64,000 bases of DNA from Nioella ostreopsis (GTDB taxonomy: Bacteria > Pseudomonadota > Alphaproteobacteria > Rhodobacterales > Rhodobacteraceae), in the NCBI RefSeq assembly GCF_004000255.1, contig NZ_RCIQ01000004.1, positions 62,001 to 126,000 on the forward strand. The letters run 5' to 3'. The translations under genes were made by a program, and so were the position numbers. Shown piece after piece: positions 42,218 through 54,358 of the stretch (positions are counted from its first letter, which is position 1; every line of letters starts with the position of its first letter). The notes under the pieces are model-generated. The model had not been told where the DNA came from, searched no databases, and was given only the letters and a program-made list of their open reading frames with translations.

Positions 42218-42967
42218 ATGGTCCGCAAGCTTGCCGCCGGGAACTGGAAGATGAACGGAACGGGCGCGAGCCTTGCCGAGGCGGAGGCACTGAAAGCCGC
42301 CCTGCCCGCGCCCACAGTCGACGTGCTGATCTGCCCGCCTGCGACGCTGCTCTCGCGCCTTTCTGATACACTGTCGGGCAGCGCCATCACCACGGGTGGG
42401 CAGGATTGCCATGCGGTCGAGAACGGCGCCCATACCGGCGATATCTCGGCCGCGATGCTGGCGGATGCGGGCGCAAGCCACGTGATCCTCGGCCATTCCG
42501 AACGGCGCACCGATCATGGCGAAACCAATGCGGAGGTGCGCGCCAAGGCCAAAGCGGCGATTGCGGCAGGACTGACGGCGGTTGTCTGTGTGGGTGAAAC
42601 GCTGGCGGAACGTGAGGCCGCCAATACACTCGCCATCATCGGCGGGCAACTCGCGGGGTCAGCCCCCGATCTGGTCAGTGCCGACCGTCTGGTCATCGCC
42701 TACGAGCCTGTGTGGGCCATCGGCACCGGCAAGGTGCCCACGCTGCACCAGATCGGCGAGGTGCATGATTTCATCCGGGCCGAGCTGGAAAAGCGCTTCG
42801 GCGTCGGTGTGGGCCGTGCGGTACCGATCCTCTATGGCGGATCGGTCAAGGGCGCGAATGCTGCAGAGATTTTCGCGGTCAGCAACGTGAACGGCGCACT
42901 TGTGGGCGGGGCCTCCCTGAAAGCCGCCGATTTCCTGCCAATTGTCGAGGCGCTTCAGGCCTCCTGA
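42218..42967 (+). CDS. tpiA: Triosephosphate isomerase
   Basis: A 249-residue glycolytic enzyme interconverting dihydroxyacetone phosphate and glyceraldehyde 3-phosphate. Catalytic residues are visible: Asn/Lys in AGNWKMNG, His in VILGHSERR, Glu in [12 protein letters not shown], and the phosphate loop [21 protein letters not shown] precedes the ATG at 42218; upstream ATGs at 42197 and 42200 lack this. Its stop overlaps the end of the convergent P450 gene by 13 bases. Confidence 0.97.
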   Translation: MVRKLAAGNWKMNGTGASLAEAEALKAALPAPTVDVLICPPATLLSRLSDTLSGSAITTGGQDCHAVENGAHTGDISAAMLADAGASHVILGHSERRTDHGETNAEVRAKAKAAIAAGLTAVVCVGETLAEREAANTLAIIGGQLAGSAPDLVSADRLVIAYEPVWAIGTGKVPTLHQIGEVHDFIRAELEKRFGVGVGRAVPILYGGSVKGANAAEIFAVSNVNGALVGGASLKAADFLPIVEALQAS

Positions 42968-44304
42968 CGGGGGATGACGCGCAGGGGGATGCCATCCTTC
43001 GCGCGCACGGTCAGGAAGGCGACCGGCACCGGGTCTTTCCCTTCGATCCGCTCGAACCGGTAGCGTTTGAGCAGCATCGACAGAAGAAGCGGCCCCTCGA
43101 CCATGGCAAACCCTGCCCCGGTGCAGACGCGCGGACCGGTGGAAAACGGCATATAGGCCTCGCGCATGCAGCGCTTGCCGTTCTCCGTCTGCCATCGCGC
43201 GGGGTCGAAGCCGTCCGGGTTGTCCCAAAGACGTTCGTGCCGGTGCAAGTGCCAGGGGGAAAGCACGATCTGCGCGCCCTTTGGCACGTCGCGGTTGCGG
43301 AAGCGTTCCGGGCAGGCCGCCTCGCGTACCATCATCGGCACCGGCGGGTAAAGCCGCAGCGCCTCGCGGAACACATCGCGGCTGAGCTTCAGCCTGGACA
43401 TGACGGAAAACTCTGGATTTTCCAGCGCCACTGCTTCCTCGGCCACCCTGTCCTGCCACTCGGGGTACAGCGCCATCAGGTAGAGCGTCCACGCCAGGGC
43501 CGAGGCGCTGGTTTCGTGACCGGCAAGGAAGAAGATCGCCACCTGATCGACCATTTCGGACGTCGTGAAGGTCTGCCCCGTCAGCGGGTCCGCCGTGGTC
43601 ATGATTTTGGTGGCAAGGTCATCCGGCGCGGTCCCCGCCTCGATTTCCGCCATCCGCTCCGCCGTCAGCCGCGTGATCAGCCCCCGGATCGCCTTCGCCG
43701 TTTCCCGTGTTCGGCGTCGGTGCCCGCGCGGCAGAAATCGCGGCAGGGGCAGGAAGGCGGCGAGGTTCAGGATGGGCTGCGTACGCTGGTAGTCGCGAAA
43801 CTGGGTGAAGACCTCGCTCGCTACCTCATGCTCGATGGGAATCGAGAACAGCGTGCGGAAAATCACATCCGCCGCGGCGTGGCTCATCTGCTCTTCGACC
43901 TCCACCTCGCCCCGGCCCATGCGATCGCAAGCGGCCTCAGCTGCCGCCCACATGGCCGGGAAGGTGTCGCGCAGCCGCCCGCCCTCGAAGGCCGGGTCGA
44001 TAATCCGCCGCTGGCGCTTCCAGGTCTCGCCATTGGTCAGGAACACCGAGACCCCAAGCAGCGGGCGCAAGCCTTCGCCGATCCGGTCGGATTTGGGGAA
44101 ATCGTCAGGGCGTTCCTTCAGGACCACATCCAGAAGCGCAGGTTCGTTCACCATGAAACTGCGAAAAAACGGCGTCTTGAACTCCGCCATCCACGCCCGG
44201 TAGAGCCGCGCGGGCTGTGCCGACAGGATGTCCTGCCGGAACAGCCGGAGATAGCGCCAAAGCGAGACTCGGTCTGCGCGCGGTTTGGGCTTGGGTGGGA
44301 TCAT
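42955..44304 (-). CDS. Cytochrome P450
   Basis: A 449-residue soluble P450 monooxygenase. The I-helix [17 protein letters not shown], the K-helix ExxR in [14 protein letters not shown], the PERF-type segment ([12 protein letters not shown]) and the haem loop [18 protein letters not shown] with the Cys ligand are all present. It resembles long-chain/CYP4- or BM3-like forms in wording ([10 protein letters not shown]). Substrate unknown; no redox partner adjoins. Its ATG overlaps the stop of the membrane hydrolase by four bases, so the two probably act together. Confidence 0.95.
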   Translation of the reverse strand: MIPPKPKPRADRVSLWRYLRLFRQDILSAQPARLYRAWMAEFKTPFFRSFMVNEPALLDVVLKERPDDFPKSDRIGEGLRPLLGVSVFLTNGETWKRQRRIIDPAFEGGRLRDTFPAMWAAAEAACDRMGRGEVEVEEQMSHAAADVIFRTLFSIPIEHEVASEVFTQFRDYQRTQPILNLAAFLPLPRFLPRGHRRRTRETAKAIRGLITRLTAERMAEIEAGTAPDDLATKIMTTADPLTGQTFTTSEMVDQVAIFFLAGHETSASALAWTLYLMALYPEWQDRVAEEAVALENPEFSVMSRLKLSRDVFREALRLYPPVPMMVREAACPERFRNRDVPKGAQIVLSPWHLHRHERLWDNPDGFDPARWQTENGKRCMREAYMPFSTGPRVCTGAGFAMVEGPLLLSMLLKRYRFERIEGKDPVPVAFLTVRAKDGIPLRVIPRQEA

Positions 44305-45569
44305 GCAAGCCCCCGGTGCCGGTTCACGGGCCGCGTGATCTTCCCCGGCGAGGGTGCGCGGCCCGCATATCGGGTGGCCAGCGTCAGAGGCCCGGCGGTG
44401 ATCTGGAAATAGTCGTAGTCGCCGGGCTGGTCGAAGGCATTGAGATACTGGAAATGCAACTCGAACAGGTGCCATTTCAGGGCTTTCTGCCGCTCAGAGC
44501 TCAGCGTCTTGGTAAACGCCGCCGAGATCACCAGCGGCCAGCGCTGCCCCTCCGGCGCGACCCCCGTCACCGCCACCGGATCACAGAGCGCGAAGGAACA
44601 GCCATCGCCCGGCGCGGTCACGTCGAGCCAGGTGATCTCCTCTCGCGTGCTCAGAAACGCCAGATCGGCGCGCAACCGCCCCGCCTTGGGCAGGAACGAC
44701 ACCATCGGCACCACATGGCCAAGCGTCAGCAGCGCCAGTTTCGGGCCGTTTTCAGGCACTCTGCCCGCCCGGATCACGTCGGCCAGCAAGGACACGGCCA
44801 TATAAGCGCCCGAGGAATGGCCGACGACCAGAACCTCCTCCACATCCTCGGTCAGCGCCTCGGCGATCCGATCCGCGAACGCGCGCATCCGCTCTTCCTG
44901 CGCGGGAGGATAGGCCCCGCCGTGGCTCGCCGAAAAGGCATAATCATGCATCAGATACCAGCCAAGCCAGGGGTCGCGTCGCTTGAACCAGCGCAGCACC
45001 AGCCAGGCCAGGCAGGGCCACAGCACCAGCGCCAGGGCCGCGCGTAGGGCAAAGAGGCTCTGCCCACCGGATCGTTCCCCTTCGATCCCCCGCAGCAGCG
45101 CCTCGGACCCCGCAAGCGCGCTATATGCCAGCGCAAAGCCAAGCCCAAGGGCCAGACCCAGTTGCGCCAGCAGCAGCAACACCGGGTAAAGCGCCGCGAT
45201 CACCGGCCCCTTCCTGAGCCGCATCAGCCGAAAGAGCGCGCCCGACCCGATATAAGCCCATGCCGTGCGCAGAAGCTGCCAATAGGTGGCGGCAATCCCG
45301 TGCCCCATGCTGTCCTTGACGATATCGGCCCAGACCAGCACCTCGACATCGGCCTGCGTGCGGTTCCCGTCTATCTCGGTCCCCACCGACCAGCCGTAAT
45401 AGCCCTTGGTGCGCTGCGGCCCCATCGTCAGGGCATATCCGGAAATCGCCGCCTGTTCACCGCCCCCGCGCCGATACCTCTCGCGATATTTGCGCGCCGG
45501 GACCGGGTCGAAGCCGGGAATATAGAGAACCCGCCGGGTCCTGACCTCTTGGCTCTGTGCCTCACTCAT
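44301..45569 (-). CDS. Membrane-associated alpha/beta-hydrolase-type protein
   Basis: A 422-residue protein. The opening TRRVLYIPGFDPVPARKYRERY and EEVLVVGHSSGAYMAVSLLADV (GHSSG nucleophile elbow) identify a serine hydrolase fold; the acid and His cannot be assigned safely. Two or three membrane spans lie in the middle (about residues 130-155 and 180-200), an unusual insertion within the fold. It is translationally coupled to the P450. A lipid or ester substrate shared by the two enzymes is an inference. Confidence 0.75.
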   Translation of the reverse strand: MSEAQSQEVRTRRVLYIPGFDPVPARKYRERYRRGGGEQAAISGYALTMGPQRTKGYYGWSVGTEIDGNRTQADVEVLVWADIVKDSMGHGIAATYWQLLRTAWAYIGSGALFRLMRLRKGPVIAALYPVLLLLAQLGLALGLGFALAYSALAGSEALLRGIEGERSGGQSLFALRAALALVLWPCLAWLVLRWFKRRDPWLGWYLMHDYAFSASHGGAYPPAQEERMRAFADRIAEALTEDVEEVLVVGHSSGAYMAVSLLADVIRAGRVPENGPKLALLTLGHVVPMVSFLPKAGRLRADLAFLSTREEITWLDVTAPGDGCSFALCDPVAVTGVAPEGQRWPLVISAAFTKTLSSERQKALKWHLFELHFQYLNAFDQPGDYDYFQITAGPLTLATRYAGRAPSPGKITRPVNRHRGLA

Positions 45570-45634
45570 CACTCTACTCTGCACCGGCTTTCCGGCGCAG
45601 CATACAGGGAAATTCAAACAAGGCTAAGGCCCGA

Positions 45635-46384
45635 TCAACCCAATTCGCCGAGCATCGGGAAGGTTTCGAGGATCCAGAACGAGAGCGTGGTGAAGGCGCC
45701 GGTCAACAGCATCAGTCCGACGGCGATCAGCAAGAGGCCCATGATCCGCTCGATGAGCCGCATATGGCGCTTGAGCCGCGTCATCAGCCCCATGGCGCGT
45801 TCGATGAACATGGCCGCCAGCAGGAAAGGCACCCCGAGCCCGAGCGCATAGACCGCCAGCAGCGTCGTGCCGCGCGCGACGGACGATTCCACCGCCGCAA
45901 GGCCCAGGATCGCGCCCAGTTGCGGCCCGATGCACGGTGTCCAGCCAAAGGCGAAGGCAAGACCGAGCACATAGGCCCCAAGCGCCGAGCCCCCCCGGTC
46001 GCCCGCATCCATCCGCGCATCGCGGTCGAGGATCGAAATGCGGAACACGCCCAGGAAATGCAGCCCGAAGACGATCACCACAGCCCCGGCGATCTTGGCC
46101 AGAAGATCCTGATTTTGAAGAAAGAACTGACCGAATATTGACGCGGTGAAGCCCAGGAAGATGAAAACCGTCGACAGCCCCAGGACGAAGAACGCCGCCG
46201 CCAGAACCGCGCGCCGCCGCCCGGTTCCCTCCTGCATTTCGTTCATGCTGATCCCGCCCATATAGGCGAGATAAGGCGGCACGATGGGCAACACGCAGGG
46301 GCTGAGAAAACTAAGCACCCCGGCCGTCAGCGCCACCAGCATGGCGGGCAGCAGACCCGCATCAAAAAGATCAATTCCGAACAT
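45635..46384 (-). CDS. ccdA: Cytochrome c biogenesis protein CcdA
   Basis: A 249-residue inner-membrane protein with six spans that passes electrons from cytoplasmic thioredoxin to periplasmic thiol systems for cytochrome c maturation. The two redox Cys are in FLSPCVLPIVPPYL (span 1) and FGWTPCIGPQL (span 4). AGGAAGGGC precedes the ATG at 46384. It is divergent from the TusA-like gene. Confidence 0.94.
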   Translation of the reverse strand: MFGIDLFDAGLLPAMLVALTAGVLSFLSPCVLPIVPPYLAYMGGISMNEMQEGTGRRRAVLAAAFFVLGLSTVFIFLGFTASIFGQFFLQNQDLLAKIAGAVVIVFGLHFLGVFRISILDRDARMDAGDRGGSALGAYVLGLAFAFGWTPCIGPQLGAILGLAAVESSVARGTTLLAVYALGLGVPFLLAAMFIERAMGLMTRLKRHMRLIERIMGLLLIAVGLMLLTGAFTTLSFWILETFPMLGELG

Positions 46385-46477
46385 ATGCCCTTCCTGCCGC
46401 GCCGCGCGGCAAAAGACCAGCCCAAGCGATCTCACATTCCCGTGGACAAGTGCCGCAGCCGCGCGTTAGCAGGCCCC

Positions 46478-46705
46478 ATGACACCCGACCACGATATCGA
46501 CGCGCTTGGCCTGCTCTGTCCGCTCCCGGTGCTGCGCCTGCGCAAAGTGATGCTCGCGGCCCGTCCCGGCACTGTGATCCGCATCCTGGCCGACGATCCG
46601 GTCGCCCGCATCGACATCCCGCATTTCTGCGCCGAACAGGGCGCGGAACTGTTGCAAACCGAGGACATGGATCAGGGCACCGCCTTCACGATCCGCGCAG
46701 CCTGA
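46478..46705 (+). CDS. TusA/SirA-family sulfurtransferase-like protein
   Basis: A 75-residue protein with DALGLLCPLPVLRLRKVML, the CPxP signature whose Cys carries persulfide in TusA, followed by the two-layer fold (VIRILADDPVARIDIPHFC). It may serve tRNA thiolation, molybdenum cofactor or other sulfur transfer; the sequence does not tell which. The sulfur-redox gene ccdA lies back to back with it, 93 bases away. Confidence 0.9.
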   Translation: MTPDHDIDALGLLCPLPVLRLRKVMLAARPGTVIRILADDPVARIDIPHFCAEQGAELLQTEDMDQGTAFTIRAA

Positions 46706-46828
46706 CCCCCTTCTTCTTGGTCCAAATACTCAAATCCTGACCGTGCAACCCGGCCCGGCACCCACGTTCGGCGTCGCCTTCCCACAGGCGGGAATAGAGC
46801 GGCGCGGCAGCGCCACCGCTGGATTACC

Positions 46829-49800
46829 CTACTCAGCCGCTGTCGCCATCGGGCTGCCCCCGGCGCGGAAGGCGGCCAGCAGCTCCTCCCGGCGTCGGGT
46901 TGCAGCCTCCACATGGGCCTCCTTCACCGGGCCATAGCCCCGGATCTGTCGAGGGAGTGATGCGATTTCAACTGCGATATCAGATGTTTCCGGGGCGACC
47001 TTCATAAGGACTTCGGCCATATCCGCCTCGTATTGACGGATCAGACCGCGCTCCATCTTGCGCTCTGCTGTGTAGCCGAAGACATCCAAATGCGTCCCGC
47101 GCAGCTTGCGCAGTTTCGCCAGCAGCTTGAAACCGCGCCCCATCCAGGCGCCGAATTGCCGTTTGCGCGGGCGGCCCGATGCGTCTTTGCCCGACAGCAT
47201 GGGCGGCGCAAGATGGTAGCTGAGCTTCAGATCGCCTTCGAACATCTCCCGCGCCTTGGCCTCGGTGTCCAGATGCAGCCGCGCAACTTCGTATTCATCC
47301 TTGTAGGCCAGCAGCTTGTGATACCCGATGGCGACGGCCTCTTTCAGGGTGGCATCGTCCACGCTGTCCACAAGCTTGCGATAGCGCTTGGCCAGCCGCT
47401 TGCCCTGATAGGCCACGAGATGTGCCTCGCGGAAAGCGATGCGATCTTCCAGCGGCTTGGGCATCTGCACCACGTCGCCGCCGATCTTCGCGGCCTCCTC
47501 GGGGTTCAGCACGGCCCACCGGCCCAGGTCGAAGGCTTGCTTGTTGCGGTCCACCGCCGCGCCATTGAGCTCGATCGCGCCAAGGATCGCCTCGTGGCTC
47601 AGCGGCACCAGCCCGTTCTGCCAGGCCGCCCCCAGCACCATCATATTGCTGAAGATGGAATCGCCCATCAGCTTGCGGGCGAGGTCCGAAGCATCGAAGA
47701 GCGCCAGTCCTTCCCCCAAACGCGCTTGAAGAGCGATCTCCAAGTCATTCACAGGAATACGGAATTCCGTATCTCGAGTGAAGGCGCCGGTAATGATTTC
47801 ATGGCTGTTGACCACGGCCTTCGTGCGGCCTGTCGTCATCAGGCCAAGCGTCTTGGCCCCGGCGCTGACCACCAGATCGCCGCCAATGACAGCATCGGCC
47901 TCGCCCACAGCGACGCGGATCGCGCTGATATCCTCGGGCCGGTCCGCCAGCCGCAGGTGGATATGCACGGCGCCGCCCTTTTGCGCGAGCCCCGCCATCT
48001 CGATCATGCCCGCGCCCTTGCCGTCGAGCTGCGCCGCCTGCGCCAGAACCGCGCCGATGGTCACCACGCCGGTGCCGCCGACGCCGGTGATCACCACGTT
48101 ATGGGTGCCGTTGATCGCGGGCAGGTCGGGCGCGGGCAAATGGCCCACATCGACGCTGGCCGAGGCTTCCTTGCGGATCTTGCCACCCTCGACGGTCACG
48201 AAACTGGGGCAGAAGCCCTTGAGGCAGGAGAAATCCTTGTTGCAGCTCGACTGGTCGATCGCGCGCTTGCGGCCAAGTTCGGTTTCCACCGGCACGATGG
48301 ACACGCAGTTCGACTGCACCCCGCAGTCGCCGCAGCCCTCGCAGACATCGGTATTGATGAAGACGCGCTTATCGGGATCGGGAAAGGTGCCGCGCTTGCG
48401 GCGACGGCGTTTTTCGGCGGCGCAGGTCTGCACGTAGATGATGGCGGACACGCCCTCGATGTCCTGAAACCGTTCCTGCACGGTCATCAGATCGTCGCGT
48501 TCATGCCGTTCGACGTCGCGCGGAAAGGCAGAAAAATCAATCTCTTCCTTGGGGTCGTAAATGAGCGCGATATGCTTAACCCCCATGGCACGGATTTCAT
48601 GGGCGATGCGCGCGGGGTCAAGATCGCCCTCGTTGTGCTGCCCGCCGGTCATGGCGACAGCATCGTTGAAGAGGATCTTGTAGGTGATGTTGGTGCCCGC
48701 CGCGATGGCCGCGCGGATGGCCAGAATGCCCGAGTGGTTATAGGTCCCCTCGCCCAGGTTCTGGAAGATGTGCTTGCGGGTGGAAAACGGCGCCTCGCCC
48801 GCCCAGTTCGCCCCTTCCGCACCCATGTGGGTGAAGGCCTCGGTGTTGCGATCCATCCATTTGGCCATGAAGTGACAGCCGATGCCCGCGCCACCCCGCG
48901 CGCCTTCGGGCACCTTGGTGGAGGTATTGTGCGGGCAGCCAGAACAGAACCAGGGCAGCCGCGTCGCCAGATCCTGCGCGTTGTCGGCGCGCATGGCGTC
49001 GGTCACCTGCTGGATGCCCGCGCGGATTCGGTCGGTGGCGCGGCCTTCGTCGATCAGGATGTTGCCGAGTTTCACCGCGATATCATTGGGGTCGAGCGCG
49101 TAATGGGTCGGGAACAGCACCTCGCCCTTGCCGCCCTTGTAACCATAGACGCGGCGGCCGCGCCGGTTGTCGAAGATGGCTTCCTTGATCTGCACCTCAA
49201 TGAGCTTGCGCTTTTCCTCGACGACGACGATCAGCTCCAGCCCTTCGGCCCATTCCTCAAGGCTTTTCATGTCCAAGGGCCAGGTCTGCCCCACCTTGTA
49301 GGTGGTGATGCCGAGCCGCTCGGCCTCGTCCTCATGGATGCCGAGGAGTTCCATCGCATGAACCAGGTCGAGCCAGTTCTTGCCCGCCGCGACGAAGCCG
49401 ATCTTGGCGCCGGGTTTGCCCAGAACCCGCTTGTCGATGCCGTTGGCGCGGGCAAAGGCCTCGGCCGCGAAGCGTTTATGGCCGAGCAGCCGTTCCTCCT
49501 GCGGAATCCAGTGATCGCCAAGGCGGATGTTAAGCCCGCCGGGCGGCATCGTGTAATCCGGCAGCTGGAAGGACATACGGTCAGGGCGGCCATCGACCAC
49601 GGATGTGGCTTCGACCGTGTCCTTCATCACCTTGAGGCCCACCCAGACCCCGGCGAAGCGGCTGAGTTCATAGGCGTAGTGGCCATAGTCGAGGATTTCT
49701 TGCACGCCCGCGGGCGAGAGCACCGGCATATGCACATCGACCATCGCCCAATCGGACTGATGACAGACGGTGGAGCTTTCGCCGGTATGGTCATCGCCCA

Positions 49801-50230
49801 TGGCCATGATCACCCCGCCATGGGGCGAGGTTCCGGCCATATTGGCATGGCGCATCACGTCGCCAGAGCGGTCCACGCCCGGCCCCTTGCCATACCAGAG
49901 CCCGAAGACACCGTCGAACTTGCCCTCGCCGCGCAGTTCCGCCTGTTGCGCGCCCCACAGGGAGGTTGCGGCAAGGTCCTCGTTCAGGCCGGGACGAAAC
50001 AGCACGTCGGCTTCTGTCAGCACCTGCTTGGCCTTGGCCATCTGCAGATCCACCGCGCCAAGCGGCGAGCCGCGATAGCCGGTCACGAAACCCGCCGTGT
50101 TCAGCCCGGCCTGCCGGTCGCGCCACTTCTGCGCCAGCATCAGCCGCACCAGCGCCTGCGTGCCGTTCAGAAGAACGGGGGATTTTTCCAGATCGAAACG
50201 GTCTTTAAGTGAAACTTGTGCCAGTCCCAT
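46829..50230 (-). CDS. Indolepyruvate ferredoxin oxidoreductase, fused
   Basis: A 1133-residue enzyme that decarboxylates aryl- or branched-chain 2-oxo acids to acyl-CoA with ferredoxin as acceptor. Order: pyrimidine-binding domain (GFVTGYRGSPLGAVD), TPP-binding region with FCSGCPHNTSTKVPEG and MTGGQHNEG, a small Cys-rich stretch (CEGCGDCGVQSNC), then the gamma domain (ITGVGGTGVVTIGAVLAQAA). Archaeal versions are two subunits; the fused form is usual in proteobacteria. GGGAGGGG precedes the ATG. A LysR gene is divergent, 167 bases away, and probably controls it. Confidence 0.94.
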   Translation of the reverse strand: MGLAQVSLKDRFDLEKSPVLLNGTQALVRLMLAQKWRDRQAGLNTAGFVTGYRGSPLGAVDLQMAKAKQVLTEADVLFRPGLNEDLAATSLWGAQQAELRGEGKFDGVFGLWYGKGPGVDRSGDVMRHANMAGTSPHGGVIMAMGDDHTGESSTVCHQSDWAMVDVHMPVLSPAGVQEILDYGHYAYELSRFAGVWVGLKVMKDTVEATSVVDGRPDRMSFQLPDYTMPPGGLNIRLGDHWIPQEERLLGHKRFAAEAFARANGIDKRVLGKPGAKIGFVAAGKNWLDLVHAMELLGIHEDEAERLGITTYKVGQTWPLDMKSLEEWAEGLELIVVVEEKRKLIEVQIKEAIFDNRRGRRVYGYKGGKGEVLFPTHYALDPNDIAVKLGNILIDEGRATDRIRAGIQQVTDAMRADNAQDLATRLPWFCSGCPHNTSTKVPEGARGGAGIGCHFMAKWMDRNTEAFTHMGAEGANWAGEAPFSTRKHIFQNLGEGTYNHSGILAIRAAIAAGTNITYKILFNDAVAMTGGQHNEGDLDPARIAHEIRAMGVKHIALIYDPKEEIDFSAFPRDVERHERDDLMTVQERFQDIEGVSAIIYVQTCAAEKRRRRKRGTFPDPDKRVFINTDVCEGCGDCGVQSNCVSIVPVETELGRKRAIDQSSCNKDFSCLKGFCPSFVTVEGGKIRKEASASVDVGHLPAPDLPAINGTHNVVITGVGGTGVVTIGAVLAQAAQLDGKGAGMIEMAGLAQKGGAVHIHLRLADRPEDISAIRVAVGEADAVIGGDLVVSAGAKTLGLMTTGRTKAVVNSHEIITGAFTRDTEFRIPVNDLEIALQARLGEGLALFDASDLARKLMGDSIFSNMMVLGAAWQNGLVPLSHEAILGAIELNGAAVDRNKQAFDLGRWAVLNPEEAAKIGGDVVQMPKPLEDRIAFREAHLVAYQGKRLAKRYRKLVDSVDDATLKEAVAIGYHKLLAYKDEYEVARLHLDTEAKAREMFEGDLKLSYHLAPPMLSGKDASGRPRKRQFGAWMGRGFKLLAKLRKLRGTHLDVFGYTAERKMERGLIRQYEADMAEVLMKVAPETSDIAVEIASLPRQIRGYGPVKEAHVEAATRRREELLAAFRAGGSPMATAAE

Positions 50231-50397
50231 GGTCCCCTCCCGGTAGCATGCCGCAATTTCCATCAGTATAGGTCAGCATGTGTGACCTTTCAAGCGATGT
50301 TTGACCAATCCTCAGAGTTCTTCATTGAACTGTAGGGTAAAGTGACTAGGTTGCCATGGGTATCGGGGCATCGGATCAGGAAAAGAAAGTCTCTCCT

Positions 50398-51300
50398 ATG
50401 GATTGGGACAAGCTGCGCATATTTCATGCGGTTGCCGATGCGGGCAGCCTGACCCACGCGGGGGATATCCTGCATCTGAGCCAATCTGCTGTCAGCCGGC
50501 AGATCCGGTCCCTGGAAGAAAGCCTTGATACGACGCTGTTCCACCGCCATGCGCGCGGGCTGATCCTGACCGAACAGGGCGAATTGCTGTTTGATGCCAC
50601 GAGATCCATGTCGAAACGGCTGGAGGCCGCCGCCGCGCGCATTCGCGACAGCGAAGAGGAAGTCTTTGGCGAGTTGCGCGTCACCACCACCGTGGGATTC
50701 GGCACGCTCTGGCTCGCACCGCGATTGCCGCAGCTTTACAACAAGTATCCCGAGCTGAAGATCGACCTGATCCTTGAAGAACGGGTGATGGACCTGCCCA
50801 TGCGCGAGGCCGATGTCGCCATCCGCATGAAGGAACCCAGCCAGGCCGACCTGATCCGCAAGAAGCTGATGAGCGTGCGGATGCAGCTTTACGCGTCGCA
50901 AACCTATCTGGAGGCCAACGGCACCCCCGCTTCGCTTGACGATCTGGGCAGTCACCGGCTGATCAGCCAGAACGCCCATTCCGCGCAAGTCAGCGCCGGG
51001 GCCCTGCTGGTGCGCGAGATCATGTCCTACGATGTGGGCAGCTTCCTGACGGTCAACAACTATTTCGGCGTCCTTCAGGGCGTTATCCACGATCTGGGCA
51101 TTGGTCTGCTGCCGGATTATCTGGCCGAGGATTTCCCGCAGTTGGTCCGCGTCCTGCCGGAGGTCGAAAGCAACGAAGTGCCTGTTTTCCTCGCATATCC
51201 GGAAGAGCTGCGCCATTCCAAGCGGATCGAGGCGTTCCGCGATTTCGTGACCGAGGAAATCATCGCGCATCGCCGCAAACGCCGCGAGCAAGAGGGATAA
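50398..51300 (+). CDS. LysR-family transcriptional regulator
   Basis: A 300-residue regulator. The winged helix occupies residues 1-60 (WDKLRIFHAVADAGSLTHAGDILHLSQSAVSRQIRSLEE) and a periplasmic-binding-type effector domain follows (ELRVTTTVGFGTLWLAPRLPQLYNKYPEL). The ATG at 50398 fits the domain start; the longer frame from 50356 adds residues without homology. It is divergent from the indolepyruvate oxidoreductase and is a likely regulator of aromatic amino acid breakdown, an inference from position. Confidence 0.93.
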   Translation: MDWDKLRIFHAVADAGSLTHAGDILHLSQSAVSRQIRSLEESLDTTLFHRHARGLILTEQGELLFDATRSMSKRLEAAAARIRDSEEEVFGELRVTTTVGFGTLWLAPRLPQLYNKYPELKIDLILEERVMDLPMREADVAIRMKEPSQADLIRKKLMSVRMQLYASQTYLEANGTPASLDDLGSHRLISQNAHSAQVSAGALLVREIMSYDVGSFLTVNNYFGVLQGVIHDLGIGLLPDYLAEDFPQLVRVLPEVESNEVPVFLAYPEELRHSKRIEAFRDFVTEEIIAHRRKRREQEG

Positions 51301-51399
51301 CCTACAGCTGCCATCCGCAAAAAGTGTGAGCCATGTGCAACGCGCATAGCAGCATTGCGGCGATGCGGCGAAAAAACCCTTGATCGTTAACATGCTGCT

Positions 51400-51491
51400 G
51401 ACTATTTCAGCATCAGTGACGGGCGATAGACATCGCGCGCTCACTACCTCCCTGTTGGACTTTGGCCGAGATTCGTCTCGGCCTTTTTTTT
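51400..51491 (+). ncRNA. Candidate small RNA ending in a strong terminator
   Basis: No gene fits in 51301-51518, yet a perfect terminator stands at 51464-51491. Just before it is the pyrimidine-rich stretch ACTACCTCCCTGTTGGACTT, which could pair with ribosome sites. The 5' end is a guess. The alternative is simply a long 3' UTR of the LysR gene. Confidence 0.35.
51464..51491 (+). terminator. Strong Rho-independent terminator
   Basis: An 8-bp stem GGCCGAGA / TCTCGGCC with a TTCG loop and eight T residues, 163 bases after the LysR stop. Confidence 0.92.
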
Positions 51492-51518
51492 GGTCGAACG
51501 CCCTGATATTGCGGCGTT

Positions 51519-51992
51519 ATGTGTGACCCCGTCTTGCTCAACCCCGATGATTTCGATGACTGGCCCGGCCTGCTGGACCTGCTTCAACAGGCGTTTGCCT
51601 TCATGCAGGGCCGGATTGATCCGCCCTCCTCTCTGGCGGACATGACATCAGCCAGCCTGAAGCAAAAGGCCAAGGATGAAGACCTGTTCCTGATCCTGCG
51701 CAAGACCCGGCCGGTGGCCTGCCTTTTCGGCCGTCCCGACGGGCAGGATTACTACATCGGCAAGCTCGCCGTCGCCAACGATGCCCGTGGACAGGGACTT
51801 GCCAGGCTTCTGATTGATGCCGCAGCGCGGCAAGCCCGGCATGAGGGGTGCAGCGGGCTCCGGCTGCAAACCCGGGTGGAGCTGCGCGAAAACCACCGGA
51901 CATTCCGGGCCATGGGGTTCCATCTGATCGGAGCCAGCGCCCATCCGGGCTATGCGCGGGCCACATCGTTGACATTCCGCCGCCCCCTGTGA
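51519..51992 (+). CDS. GNAT-family acetyltransferase
   Basis: A 157-residue acetyl-CoA-dependent acetyltransferase. The acetyl-CoA site is [28 protein letters not shown] (V/I-x-x-x-x-R-G-x-G-x-A), and the C-terminal [17 protein letters not shown] is the usual last motif. Substrate unknown. No ribosome site is seen before the ATG; it starts shortly after the terminator, so a short or leaderless transcript is possible. purL follows after 80 bases. Confidence 0.88.
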   Translation: MCDPVLLNPDDFDDWPGLLDLLQQAFAFMQGRIDPPSSLADMTSASLKQKAKDEDLFLILRKTRPVACLFGRPDGQDYYIGKLAVANDARGQGLARLLIDAAARQARHEGCSGLRLQTRVELRENHRTFRAMGFHLIGASAHPGYARATSLTFRRPL

Positions 51993-52072
51993 CCTCTCCC
52001 CCCTTTTCCCCGCCGGGGCCTTGCCCTAAAGAGTGCGGCAAGCGACCTGAGCCCCGAGGGACATCGAAGACC

Positions 52073-54232
<2,160 letters not shown>

Positions 54233-54246
54233 TTCCGGGCGCGGGG

Positions 54247-54289
54247 AAAAATCTTCGAAGATTTTTGCCAAGGATCTTCGAAGATCCTT
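54247..54289. repeat. Twin 20-bp perfect palindromes after purL
   Basis: AAAAATCTTCGAAGATTTTT (54247-54266) and AAGGATCTTCGAAGATCCTT (54270-54289) share the core ATCTTCGAAGAT and are three bases apart. Each forms a perfect hairpin with no loop base left over, the first with T's on both strands. They begin 15 bases after the purL stop and probably stop transcription or protect the 3' end. I recall similar sequences between genes of this family. Confidence 0.75.
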
Positions 54290-54358
54290 TCACGTCGCGC
54301 CCTTGCGGGAAGCTTGGGTGCGGATTACATCTGGGAAGACAGACAGGAGTTGCCCATC

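Noticed and set aside
47033-50212. Very long open frame on the plus strand opposite the indolepyruvate oxidoreductase
   Set aside because: It is antisense to a clearly conserved 1133-residue enzyme; GC-rich codon use opens the opposite frame. Its His/Arg/Gly-rich product has no recognisable domain.
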